The position numbers were made by a program, and so were the translations under genes. From Cladophialophora immunda (lineage: Eukaryota > Ascomycota > Eurotiomycetes > Chaetothyriales > Herpotrichiellaceae): a stretch of 64,000 nt of DNA. Below the pieces are notes generated by a model. It had not been told where the DNA came from and ran no database searches. It was given only the letters and a program-made list of their open reading frames with translations. The stretch spans positions 2,356,001 through 2,420,000 of the forward strand of contig NW_015622541.1 of assembly GCF_000835495.1 (NCBI RefSeq). The letters are read 5' to 3'. How positions within the stretch are numbered: position 1 is the stretch's first letter; the number at the start of each line of letters is the position of its first letter. Shown here one piece after another: positions 9,684 to 20,005 of the stretch.

Positions 9684-11886
9684 ATGGACGTGAAGGTGAG
9701 AAATTTATACTAGGGCCTGTCACACCCCGTCGATGCGCAACTTTGCTGTGCCATTGCTTCAATCCAGGCTATTTTGTCGAGGCCCTCAAGCTAACGTATA
9801 CTTCACCTGATAGCCACAACGTCCACTGCGGCCATTACGCGTCAGAAACGACGAAAATGTCCCTCCCGAAGGTCAGGTCACCAAAACAATCCATCATCGG
9901 AATAAATCGAGTCCAGCACTCACGACTACTTTCGCCGAAGCCCAAGGGCTCAAGGCTGCCGCGAAGCGAACTGCATTTGGAGATGTGAGCAATATCGTTG
10001 CAGGCAGACCGAGCAAAGATGATTCAATACTGCACACCAAACCGAGTCTACAAGCTGTCGTGAAACCTAGCCAGTCCCTCGAGCAAAGACGATCTATTGC
10101 GCTGCTCCGTCCCGCCCAAAAAGGATTGAAAACCATTCTTGCTGGAGCGGCTGCCTATGGCACATCCAAGGCCTCTTCAAATGCTACATCCACAGAGACT
10201 GTGGTTGCACTACAACCTGCCGCAACGAAAAAGACATTGACTAAGCGCCACACCACAATCTTTAAAGATACCCGTCTTGCAGTGCTTCAAGAGACGGAAA
10301 TAACTCTGAGCGATTCCGCGGATGAGAATAGGCCAGAGACAGAGAAGCGCCCGAGCTCAGCGAATGCTGGAATAGAGTCTCAGCTTTGCCTTCTTCCTCC
10401 ACCTGTACCTGTTGCTGTTCCTGCTGAACCGGTGAAAGATATCCAAGATCTCTATTCAGACACTAGCTTGCCTGGCATCGAAGGTGTAAACTTGGGTCCT
10501 GCACTCTCGAGCGAATCAAATAGCGAAACACAGGTGAATGATGGAAGTAGCACTGTCTCAAGCCACGTTGCTCAGCAGCTTTCACAACAGCCGTCGGATC
10601 GACCTCTCCCCAAACATCCTATACCTGCCATGGAACCCCACATTGCCGCCGTTCGAAAAGAGACGCAACAGATTCCGGTGGCGAGCCTCGTGAATCCCGT
10701 CGATAGCGTCCCTCCTCTGAGCCCCCACCATTCATATATCCAGCAACGGCTCGAGCAAGAAGAATATTGGGATGAAGAGGATGACGAGAACTACGAAGAG
10801 GAAGATTATGTCACCGCCAGGTCGTTCCGATCACGGGGGGACAATACAACCGGCGGCGCTACGACGGTTCTGTTTCCGCAGATGAACCAACGTGCCCGCA
10901 AGGAAATTGCTGCAGCAAAGCAGCTGGTCGAAGCCACTCGTTCCCCCGAGGAGGTGGAAGATGAAAGCTACGACACGAGCATGGTTGCTGAGTATGGAGA
11001 AGAGATCTTTGATTACATGAGGCAACTCGAGGTGAAGATGCTTCCGAACGCCCACTATATGGACAACCAGCATGAAATTCAATGGTCCATGCGCTCAGTC
11101 TTGATGGATTGGCTTGTCCAGGTCCACCTCCGGTTCAATCTACTACCAGAGACGCTCTTTCTTACTGTCAACTACATTGACCGTTTCCTGTCATGTAAGG
11201 TCGTTTCTCTCGGCAAACTGCAGCTTGTGGGCGCGACGGCCATCTTCATCGCTGCAAAATATGAAGAGATCAATTGCCCCTCCGTCCAGGAAATTGTGTA
11301 CATGGTCGACGGAGGTTACAGTGTTGATGAGATCCTCAAAGCCGAGCGGTTTATGCTCACCATGCTTCAATTCGAACTTGGCTTCCCCGGGCCCATGAGC
11401 TTCTTGCGCCGAATAAGCAAAGCTGATGATTATGACCTGGAGACGAGGACCCTGGCGAAATATTTCCTTGAAGTGACCATGATGGATGAACGTTTCATCG
11501 GAAGCCCGCCGAGTTTTACCGCGGCGGCATCGCATTGTCTCGCACGCATCATGCTTCGGAAAGGCACATGGGTAAGTCAACAACTTAAGTGGATAGTGCT
11601 CACCTGCTAACACACCTAGACCGCCCATCATGTCTACTATTCCGGGTACACGTACAGCCAACTCAAACCACTGATCAACTTACTGCTGGAATGTTGTGAG
11701 GATCCGCGGAAGCACCACAACGCAGTCTTCAATAAATATTGCGACAAGCGCTACAAGAGAGCTTCGGCTTTCGTTGAGACCGAAATCCAGAGAGGGTTCG
11801 AATTGCCAGACCCCGTCGCACCAACATCTTTTCTTCAGTCGACGATGCTTTCATTCTATGATAGCGTCCCTTATCTTCGCATGTGA
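9684..11886 (+). CDS. nimE: G2/mitotic-specific cyclin B
   Basis: Three exons: 9684-9695, 9814-11571 and 11620-11886. Both introns are phase 0 and total 678 residues. The tiny first exon encodes MDVK and joins to a VRNDENVPPEGQ segment typical of B-type cyclin N termini. Residues 57-65, RTAFGDVSN, match the destruction-box region but with Phe where Leu is usual. A low-complexity, acidic stretch (EDDENYEEEDY) precedes the cyclin fold. The N-terminal cyclin box runs from about residue 397, with MRSVLMDWLVQVH and FLTVNYIDRFLS; the C-terminal box follows LQFELGFPGPMSFLRR and spans the last intron. The product should bind and activate Cdk1 (nimX/cdc2) for mitotic entry and be destroyed by the APC/C. 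It is close to Aspergillus NIME and S. pombe Cdc13 in type. The first exon was missed by simple frame reading but its splice sites are good. Confidence 0.9.
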
Positions 11887-12942
11887 AGAGATCATCATTC
11901 AAACAACTCATAATTTAAACTACCCTACCTCAGAGGCAAGCACTTGTCTATCACAGGTGGCAGTTTTTCGACATCTTCAAGCTGAGAGACACGCGCATTG
12001 CAAACTCTCAGCCGCGGGAGCCTCGCGCCATCCAATCGAAAGCAGATTAACGATTGGTTGTCGGTATTCATTTCTCCCAGGCTTAGGGCTTCTCAATATT
12101 CGATGGGAATCATTGACGAGGAAACACGAATTTATGACAAAGCAATTGGCGTCCACCGCAGAGCGACCGGGAGAACAAGGATGCTGAGGAGAGCCATCTC
12201 TCGGTCTCCTGTAGGAATATTGGAATGAATTATGGGCATCGTCGTCGTCGAAGCTTGTGAACGGCTTTGGAGAGCGACGTGGCGGAGATCACACTGTTAG
12301 AGATAGCAACGGGTTGCTGGGCGTGATAGAGTCGGATCGGTAATCATCAGGCAACAAATTCGTGCTCTCAGGCAGATAATGCAGACACTACCTTGAGGGA
12401 ATGCAATCACAACAAGTTTCTTCAACCAGCAAATATGCGCCTGGATTTCAACCGGTCCTACGGATTTGCTTTTTGTATCTGCAAGGAAGGTGCCAATTTA
12501 TCGAAACGAGGGGAGGCTGCTGAAAAGGGGAAATCGGCGCCAGACAAGGCTGAATGACAGCCTGATGACAGATTTCCCTTGGCAACAATTTAAGGAAAGT
12601 CTCCCGAAGACGGACATAAATTTCGCCTCATTTGCCATCGACCACGTCTACCAAGAGCTGCGCTCCCTTCCAGTAAATTTGGCTCCGTCCTGAATCCTGA
12701 TATGTGAGAGGGCACTGCCGAAAATGAAAATTCGCCATGGCAAGATGTGCCGCATCAATGCTTGATCTCCGACGCTCTGCTTGTGCAACTGCTTCTCCAC
12801 ACGCCAACAACGTTTGCTGAACATACTGGAAATCGTGCTGACGGTAAGGGCCGTCGAACTCACTCTCTGGCGGATAGCGCATGCCATTCAACGCTTGAAT
12901 TGAGACGCTTGGCAAAGCCATCACGTACCAATTTCGACGCAT
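11887..12942. other. Intergenic, no gene seen
   Basis: The cyclin B 3' flank and helicase promoter. Frames here are short or antisense shadows, and I see no domain, RNA gene or repeat. Confidence 0.6.
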
Positions 12943-15900
12943 ATGGCCCCTAAGAAAGGCTCTGCCTCCGGCAAGGGTAACCCTTCTAAAAAGCAAATAC
13001 CCACAGTCCCAGACAGTGACCATATAGTTTTCACTAAGCAGAAAAACGAAAACAAGAGACAGGGGCAGAAAGACCCCGACGGAGCCCCGCCCCGTCCGGA
13101 CGTGAAAAAGATCATCGGCGGTGCTTCATGGACCGGCAAGTTGCCTGTCAATTTGCTGTCGGAGCATTGTCAGCGAGAAAAATGGAATAAGCCCGAGTAC
13201 CAGGGCCGCCAAGTTCCTTCGGCAAGCGGTGGAGACAAGCTTCACCGATCATGGGTTGTATTGTCGAGGACGGACCCGAAGTCGGGCTCTGTCACGAAAC
13301 TTCCCCCATTCCAGCTTCCAGCAGATCATGCCCATCTCGCAGACCAGCCGACAGCACTCGAGGCTCGCCATTTTGCAGCTGCTTATGCTCTGTTCCGCGT
13401 GTCTAGCATGAAGAATTTGGCAATGGCATTACCTCCAACCTACCGAGATCTTTGGAAAGGCGACTTCCAGCGTCTCAAGGACGTAGATGTCAAGGATGGT
13501 AGGGGATGGAAATATGACGCAGATCCCTTTGCTGCTGAATCAAGAGGACAGGAGATCAAGGCCGCTCGAGAAAAGCGAAAAGAGGAGGAAGCGCGGCAAC
13601 CTCCCAAGATTGTACCTTCGGGTTTAACTGGCTCAGGGATAGATAATTCTCTATCGAAGGCGTGGGATCGAGCACCGCGACTTGAGTTGGGACAGGAGGT
13701 TCGCACACGGACTGAGTCAATCATCAGATCTCGAAGCACCTGGAACCAAAGCAGGCTTGAGATCTCCAAGGCGGACAGAGACACCATTGTGGCCGATCTA
13801 TCTCGATCTGGCTTTCAATCGTCCCACGTCCAAGAAGCCCTCGAAAACTGTGGCACGCGGGAAGAAGTGTTAGAGTGGCTCCTCATTCACGTTCCCGAGG
13901 ATTGCCTGCCCGCGTGGAGCTTCCCCCCCGGTTACAGTGCAGGAATTACCCTCGTTAGCAGCGACCTTGCGACGGATGCCAAGATAAAGCGATTAAGCCA
14001 CGGGGGCTACCCAAGCCAGCTATGTCTTCAAGCCCTACGTGACAACGATGGGGACGAGGCTCTGGCAGCAGAAGCTCTACAATCACGCCTTGTGCTATGC
14101 GAGGCCGGGATGGTTGCGGATAAAGAAAGCAACGCACCCGTTTGGGATGAAGAAATGACTGCTCTAGAAGCTATACTTGACGAAAGGTTTAATATCCCTG
14201 CTCGAAACCGCTGCTCTATCCTGGCGGACCACAGTTTGAAGTTCTCAGCCACATTTCACTTTCGTCGTCCGACCTCTGGTTATCCAAACAGGCCACCCGT
14301 CGTCTCAATCGAGGCACCTCAGATACCGAGTTACATTCGCCTGAGTGCAACCAAGAGAGCGATTCAGTATGCCCAGGATCACCTGCTTGGTGATTCGATG
14401 ATATTCAGTCTATTGGAATGGCTGGAGAGCTCGATGCCAACCATCATCGAAGATCCGGGAAGGCTGAGTGACTTGGAGATCACGCCTTGCCTAACCGGAA
14501 GGATGTTCGCTACGGCGCAGAATGCAGCCCAGAACTATTCCGCTCCGACAAGAATGGCGGAAAGAGTATACATGAGGGATAATCGATCCAGTCAAGCAAT
14601 ATTCGAGGCTTGGAAAATGCGGCAGAGCTTGGAAACTCAACAGACAATGAATTCAGCTCGGCAACGTCTACCCGCATGGCCCAAAAAGGAGGAAATTACG
14701 AGAGTGGTTGACAGAGCGCAGGTGACTCTTATTACAGGAGAAACCGGCTCTGGGAAAAGCACTCAAGCGGTCCAATTTATCCTGGACAACGCTATCGAAA
14801 ATATGCGAGGTTCTTCACTCAACATCATCTGCACACAACCCAGGAGAGTCGCTGCTCTGTCATTGTCCGAGCGTGTCAGTGCGGAGCGATGTGACAAGGA
14901 AGGCCAGGAAGTTGGGTTTATCATTAGGGGAGAGTCTAAGGTCTCTTCAAAGACAAAGATCACATTCCAAACCACCGGTGTGCTCCTTCGCCGCCTTCAG
15001 AACTCTTCTAGCATTAAGTCAGCCCTGGCGAACATCAGCCACGTCTTCATTGATGAAGTTCATGAACGGTCGCTGGATACGGACTTTTTATTGGCCTTGC
15101 TGCGTGAGGCCTTACCATCTTTGCCTCATTTGAAGATTGTCTTAATGAGTGCCACTCTCAATGCCGACACCTTCGCTGACTACTTTGGTGGTGATCGAGT
15201 TGGCAGAGTCCACATTGAAGGGCGTACATATCCGGTCCAGGACTATTACCTCGATGATGTTGTCCGGATTGTGGGAAATGAGAAAAGAGAATCGCAGCAG
15301 GAGTCAGACGACGAACCTCCTGTCGGCAAGGCGATTCAGAGCCTAGGAATTGGAATTAATTACCAGTTGATCGCTTCGCTCGTGCGAGATATCGACAGGC
15401 AGCTGGGCAGCTCGAGCGGAGGTATTCTCATTTTTATGCCAGGCACCTTGGAAATCGATCGCTGTCTTAGGACATTGGCTGGCATCCCCGGTATTCATGG
15501 TCTACCGCTCCACGCGTCTCTCACGCCTGCCGAGCAGCGGATAGTATTCAGGCAGCCTCCGGCAGGTAAACGAAAAGTGGTTGTCGCCACGAACGTTGCC
15601 GAGACGTCAATCACCATTGAAGACATCGTGGCGGTGGTTGACTCGGGCAAAGTGAAAGAGACTAACTACGATCCTGTCACAAACATCGTGCGTCTTGAAG
15701 AGGTCTGGGCTTCCCAGGCAGCTTGTAAACAGCGCCGTGGCCGGGCGGGCAGAGTTCGGGCAGGGAAATGCTACAAGCTCTTTACAAGGAACGTAGAAGC
15801 CAATATGGCAGAGTCTCCCGCACCAGAAATGCTCAGAACGCCGTTGGAGCAACTCTGTCTTTCGGTAAAGGCGACCGGTTTTGCTCGCAATGTGGAGGAA

Positions 15901-16962
15901 TTCCTGGCAAGCACCATCTCGCCGCCCGACAGCCGAGCTGTCGCCACGGCACTGAAGACCTTGCGGCGGATGGGTGCTTTGGAGAATGACCGCTTGACCG
16001 GTCTCGGAAACTACTTGGCTATGATACCTGCTGACCTGCGCTGCGCGAAACTGCTCATCTACGGCGTCTTATTTGGGTGTACGGAATCCTGTCTGACAAT
16101 CGCTGCCATCTTGGCAACGAAGAGCCCGTTTGTCTCGCCGCGCGACAAAAGGGATGAGGCGAAGGAGGCGAGATTGTCCATGACCGCTTCGGACGGCGAC
16201 CTTATCGTCGACTACAGAGCATATGAGCTGTGGAAAGAGCAGTCTGCGGCGTTGCGATACAAAGATGTGCAGAATTGGTGTTCAGCCAAATTTTTGTCTC
16301 CCCAAACTCTCCGCGACATTGACTCGACTCGACGGCAACTTCTCGACGCCTTGATAGAAACTAGCCTGTTACCTGCCCATTACACCAGTGATTCTTCCAA
16401 CTACAATCGACAGAAAGGCAACGTCATGCTCCTGCGCGCCATCATTGCGGGGGCGCTGAGCCCTCAGATCGCACGCATCCAAATGCCCGACAAGAAATAC
16501 ATCGCATCTATGAGCGGTGCCAAGGAACTCGACCCGGACGCCAAAACAATAAAGTACTTCAACGAGGAAAATGGAAGGGCGTTTGTGCACCCAAGCAGTG
16601 TGCTCTTCGACGCCCAAGGGTTCTCCGGCAATGCAAGCTTTGTGAGTTACTTCACTAAGATGGAGACCAGCAAGACGTTCATCCGGGATTTGACGCCGCT
16701 GAACCCATATGGGCTGTTATTGTTTGGTGGGCCCATCGAGGTCGATACACAGGGCCGGGGAGTTGTTGTGGATGGATGGGTGAAGTTGAGGGGTTGGGCT
16801 AGGATCGGAGTTCTGGCTTCGCGGCTACGGGCATTGTTGGATGACGAGCTGAGGAGAAGGATTGATTCTCCTGGGCGCGTCGCGGGTGACGACGCAGAGA
16901 ACAGTGGTGGAGTTTTTGATATTGTTAGACATTTGGTGGAATTCAACGGGCAGGACAGATAG
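12943..16962 (+). CDS. DEAH-box ATP-dependent RNA helicase (DHX57/YLR419W type)
   Basis: 1339 residues in one exon. The basic N terminus (MAPKKGSASGKGN) is followed by a UBA-like segment at ~280-325, an RWD-like segment from ~408 (ALEAILDERFNIP) and the helicase core. Core motifs are GETGSGKST (~599), TQPRRVAALSLSERV, DEVH (704-707), SATLN (~735), ATNVAETSITIEDIVAVVDS and QRRGRAGR (930-937). A winged-helix/HA2 region with PLEQLCLSVK and a C-terminal OB-fold region with NPYGLLLFGG complete a full-length DExH/RHA helicase. The UBA-RWD-DEAH order matches the cytoplasmic DHX57/YLR419W group rather than splicing helicases Prp2/16/22/43. It is expected to remodel RNA or RNPs, possibly on ribosomes; the exact substrate is not established for this group. 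The start has A at -4 and no competing upstream Met. Confidence 0.92.
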   Translation: MAPKKGSASGKGNPSKKQIPTVPDSDHIVFTKQKNENKRQGQKDPDGAPPRPDVKKIIGGASWTGKLPVNLLSEHCQREKWNKPEYQGRQVPSASGGDKLHRSWVVLSRTDPKSGSVTKLPPFQLPADHAHLADQPTALEARHFAAAYALFRVSSMKNLAMALPPTYRDLWKGDFQRLKDVDVKDGRGWKYDADPFAAESRGQEIKAAREKRKEEEARQPPKIVPSGLTGSGIDNSLSKAWDRAPRLELGQEVRTRTESIIRSRSTWNQSRLEISKADRDTIVADLSRSGFQSSHVQEALENCGTREEVLEWLLIHVPEDCLPAWSFPPGYSAGITLVSSDLATDAKIKRLSHGGYPSQLCLQALRDNDGDEALAAEALQSRLVLCEAGMVADKESNAPVWDEEMTALEAILDERFNIPARNRCSILADHSLKFSATFHFRRPTSGYPNRPPVVSIEAPQIPSYIRLSATKRAIQYAQDHLLGDSMIFSLLEWLESSMPTIIEDPGRLSDLEITPCLTGRMFATAQNAAQNYSAPTRMAERVYMRDNRSSQAIFEAWKMRQSLETQQTMNSARQRLPAWPKKEEITRVVDRAQVTLITGETGSGKSTQAVQFILDNAIENMRGSSLNIICTQPRRVAALSLSERVSAERCDKEGQEVGFIIRGESKVSSKTKITFQTTGVLLRRLQNSSSIKSALANISHVFIDEVHERSLDTDFLLALLREALPSLPHLKIVLMSATLNADTFADYFGGDRVGRVHIEGRTYPVQDYYLDDVVRIVGNEKRESQQESDDEPPVGKAIQSLGIGINYQLIASLVRDIDRQLGSSSGGILIFMPGTLEIDRCLRTLAGIPGIHGLPLHASLTPAEQRIVFRQPPAGKRKVVVATNVAETSITIEDIVAVVDSGKVKETNYDPVTNIVRLEEVWASQAACKQRRGRAGRVRAGKCYKLFTRNVEANMAESPAPEMLRTPLEQLCLSVKATGFARNVEEFLASTISPPDSRAVATALKTLRRMGALENDRLTGLGNYLAMIPADLRCAKLLIYGVLFGCTESCLTIAAILATKSPFVSPRDKRDEAKEARLSMTASDGDLIVDYRAYELWKEQSAALRYKDVQNWCSAKFLSPQTLRDIDSTRRQLLDALIETSLLPAHYTSDSSNYNRQKGNVMLLRAIIAGALSPQIARIQMPDKKYIASMSGAKELDPDAKTIKYFNEENGRAFVHPSSVLFDAQGFSGNASFVSYFTKMETSKTFIRDLTPLNPYGLLLFGGPIEVDTQGRGVVVDGWVKLRGWARIGVLASRLRALLDDELRRRIDSPGRVAGDDAENSGGVFDIVRHLVEFNGQDR

Positions 16963-17906
16963 ACAGGGGGGAACGACCAGCCTTATGATGGTTTCCATTT
17001 TTGGATACAGATCCTGGACGAGTTAGGACAGAGAGTCGTGGATTTATGTACACGTACTGCCTTGGACCGGTGCGAGTACACGGCCAGCACTGGCATTCGC
17101 TGTTGCTGTTTCTATTCTCGAGACGTTGCGTGTAAGGAGTGCCAGTATCTCATCTGCTCGTCGTAATGTGGAGCGAGACGTGCCGACGAGCCGAATCCGG
17201 CGATGCCGAAACGGGCTGTGGGTCTTGGCGTCGACCAAAATGAGACCAGCGTCTGTGGCTGCTCTATCTTTCAGTAGCACCATGGGGCACCGGTTCAGGC
17301 CACGAGTCTCGCTTGCGACCGTCTCTAAGCGAGCCTAGATGTGGAGTAGAGGTGTATGGTGTGGCTGAGACTCAGCCGGAGGACAATGTGCCACTGGCTG
17401 GTACTGCCCCTGTAAGTCTTTATTGTCCTCTCCTTTTCATGTCCACAACACGCACACATTGTACTTCTGTACCCTGCTACCCAGGCCTCATGGCAGCCAC
17501 CGGTGGATAAGCCGCTCGTGTGCTCTTCTGCTCGCACGCCATCAAGGGCGATAAAAGCCGTCGAGACCGCACTATTGGGACCTCTCCACCCACACGTGGT
17601 CAATTCACAGCTGCCAAAATGAGCGCCTCTGTATCGCCAACAATCGTGATTGGCAGTCCGCTCAAATCAGTCCGGCCAGAACACATGTGCCGTGGTCTAC
17701 GAGTATGCTTTTGCTGCGATGGCGCTTGAAGTCTGGCTACAAGAGGTGGATAGGAGGCAACGGACTGGATCAGGAGGACCTCGAGTCGCCTCGCCCTTCA
17801 CATATCAAATCATGGCGACGCCCCAGGAAGCTTTGTCGTAGCTTCCTTTCCGCACACAGTCTCGGTACATAGTCAATCGGTCCAAGAGCTGCGTTGTTGA
17901 GGCACC
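16963..17906. other. Intergenic, no gene seen
   Basis: 944 bases between two genes on the same strand. Only short frames without features are present. It holds the helicase 3' flank and the promoter of the membrane protein. Confidence 0.6.
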
Positions 17907-19790
17907 ATGTCGCCTTCCATGTCTCCGGTCGACAACAAAGACGAACCTACCCCCATTGGAGTTTCCGTCGTCGAAGTCAATCCTTCGCTGAGCAGCCGCG
18001 ATGGACCAGGGCCGAACGCAGGTTGGACAGTCGATGAGCAATGGCAACCGGGATTCTGGAAACGCTTTCCCTGGGTCGGATTCGGATGCCTCTTCATGGT
18101 TGTCGTCTTCTCGGTCGTTGCGATTGTCGTTTTGACAGTATCAGACAACAGAACCCTCTCATCGTGGCCCCAGAAGATGGCCCCCAATGTCATCCTCTCC
18201 GTATGCAACAGCGGTGCTAGCGTTTGCATTGCCATCGCCGTGGCACAGGGCATCGCCGTGTCCTGGTGGAGAAGAGCAATGAAAGGCGCGACAATCGCGG
18301 ATCTGCACAACACTTGGGCCTTTGGCAGCAGTATTGCATCCGTCGTGCTGAACGTCAAGTATTTCAACATCGCAGCCCTCGCCGCCATTGTCACAAAACT
18401 TACAATCATTGACGGCATCCTCTTCCAGCGCTCCACCAGTACCTACATTAAACTAGGACCCGAGCACAACATCAGCGTCACCACATATCCCACGCCACAG
18501 CTTCCTCCCACCGGCAGGCTGAATGCTGCTGGTAATGAAACAGACCTGTTGTCCTTTGCATTTACCTACGATGTTATCAGTTGGGCCAACTCTGCCTATG
18601 GCCAGCCCTACCAACCCTATGGATTCACCGAGTGTGAGGGCAATTGTAATCTCACAGTCCTTGCCCCCGGATATATCGCTACTTGTGAGGATCACCACAC
18701 ACAAAGGCGACGAGTTGATCCGGTCGGTGTTGCTTCGGTAAACGTCGGGCCTAATAAGACTCATATAAATGCCGAGACCACGCTATTCAGTGTCAACTTC
18801 AACACCACATTTCCGACGGCTGCGAAGAACTATACTTGGATCGGCCTCAACTTCACATATTACAATGCCGACGATCGGAATGCATCGAGCCTGACACTGC
18901 AATGTCCTATGACGATAGTGACGAAGCAATGCGAGCTGAGAGAGGCAATGCTGAAATACCCAATCTACGTGGAGTTTGCCAATAGCAGCACCGTGTCCGT
19001 CAACACAACGGGCTCACAAACAACTGTCTATTTTGGTACCGCAGACCCAATTCTGGGAACCCTGAATGCCCCTTCTGCGGACTTTGCATACAAAAAGGGC
19101 CAGATCCCTGGATTTGACTTCCAGTGGTGGATTGCGAATGAGACAGCGTGGAGACCTACAAGCATGGCCGACACTCGCACCGGAGGGATCGCTCGCGCCC
19201 TGTCTGATCGCTACACAAGCTCTGCGACGTTGACTACGACAAGCAACGATACGGATTTCAACTGGTACATCTCCACTACGGGCCAATTATCCGGCACGGA
19301 AGAATGGGACGACAACTATGGTAATTGCCCTTACACATATATTGACCCGATGACAGAAGTGATGATGGGACTGAACACGCTGACCTTCCTCACCGCAAAT
19401 GATCTATATAACCGCCCGGAGATCCTGGATTCCACGATGACATGGGATGCATGGGCCAATAAAAGCGGCGTTCTGACGGAAGCCACTCAGCGGAAAAACG
19501 AGGTGTATTACCGGACAAAGTATGGGTGGATGTTTGGTGCCCTCGCGTCTACCCTCGTTTGTGTCCTGTTGGTCCTCCCGTCATACTGGGGATTCTGGGA
19601 GCTGGGACGGAAGGTGACGCTGAACCCCATCGAGGTGGCCAACGCCTTCCAGGCTCCTGCCTTTGCGCCAACCCATCCAAGGAGCGGCTTAGCGGATGAC
19701 ATCGTCAAAGTGGCGGGCGATCGAGTGGTGAGGTATACTGTCGCCGAGGCCTCGGAACGCGGCAGAAACTATAGGATCGTCCCTCTGTGA
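17907..19790 (+). CDS. Fungal multi-pass membrane protein with a large glycosylated ectodomain
   Basis: 627 residues, single exon, family not named with certainty. A polar N terminus with a conserved-looking WKRFPWVGF entry leads to three or four hydrophobic segments between ~55 and ~170 (FMVVVFSVVAIVVLTVS, then NVILSVCNSGASVCIAIAV, then KYFNIAALAAIVTKLTI). They are linked by WWRRAMKGATIADLH. About 370 residues follow with at least eleven N-X-S/T sequons (for example NETD, NLTV, NKTH, NYTW, NFTY, NASS, NSST, NETA, NDTD) and paired cysteines. A final membrane segment lies near 545-570 (GALASTLVCVLLVLPSYWGF), with a short cytoplasmic tail. This topology is common in uncharacterised Pezizomycotina plasma-membrane or wall-facing proteins. 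No enzymatic motif is visible. Confidence 0.8.
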   Translation: MSPSMSPVDNKDEPTPIGVSVVEVNPSLSSRDGPGPNAGWTVDEQWQPGFWKRFPWVGFGCLFMVVVFSVVAIVVLTVSDNRTLSSWPQKMAPNVILSVCNSGASVCIAIAVAQGIAVSWWRRAMKGATIADLHNTWAFGSSIASVVLNVKYFNIAALAAIVTKLTIIDGILFQRSTSTYIKLGPEHNISVTTYPTPQLPPTGRLNAAGNETDLLSFAFTYDVISWANSAYGQPYQPYGFTECEGNCNLTVLAPGYIATCEDHHTQRRRVDPVGVASVNVGPNKTHINAETTLFSVNFNTTFPTAAKNYTWIGLNFTYYNADDRNASSLTLQCPMTIVTKQCELREAMLKYPIYVEFANSSTVSVNTTGSQTTVYFGTADPILGTLNAPSADFAYKKGQIPGFDFQWWIANETAWRPTSMADTRTGGIARALSDRYTSSATLTTTSNDTDFNWYISTTGQLSGTEEWDDNYGNCPYTYIDPMTEVMMGLNTLTFLTANDLYNRPEILDSTMTWDAWANKSGVLTEATQRKNEVYYRTKYGWMFGALASTLVCVLLVLPSYWGFWELGRKVTLNPIEVANAFQAPAFAPTHPRSGLADDIVKVAGDRVVRYTVAEASERGRNYRIVPL

Positions 19791-20005
19791 TGAAGGATGG
19801 TGGTGGCCCAACAGACCAGCTTGTTCTTTGTATAGATTCTATAATTTTATATTCTTTCCGTTGCTCAACCGCCCAACTGCGCAGCTCTTCTTAAGGCCTG
19901 GTACAGCACTGCACCTTCGAGCAGACTCTCGAGAACCCAGGTACTCCGTGCTCCGTCCAGCGTGCTGTCTGTAGCTAGGAGGCCCCATCGGGACCGGCCA
20001 GCTCA

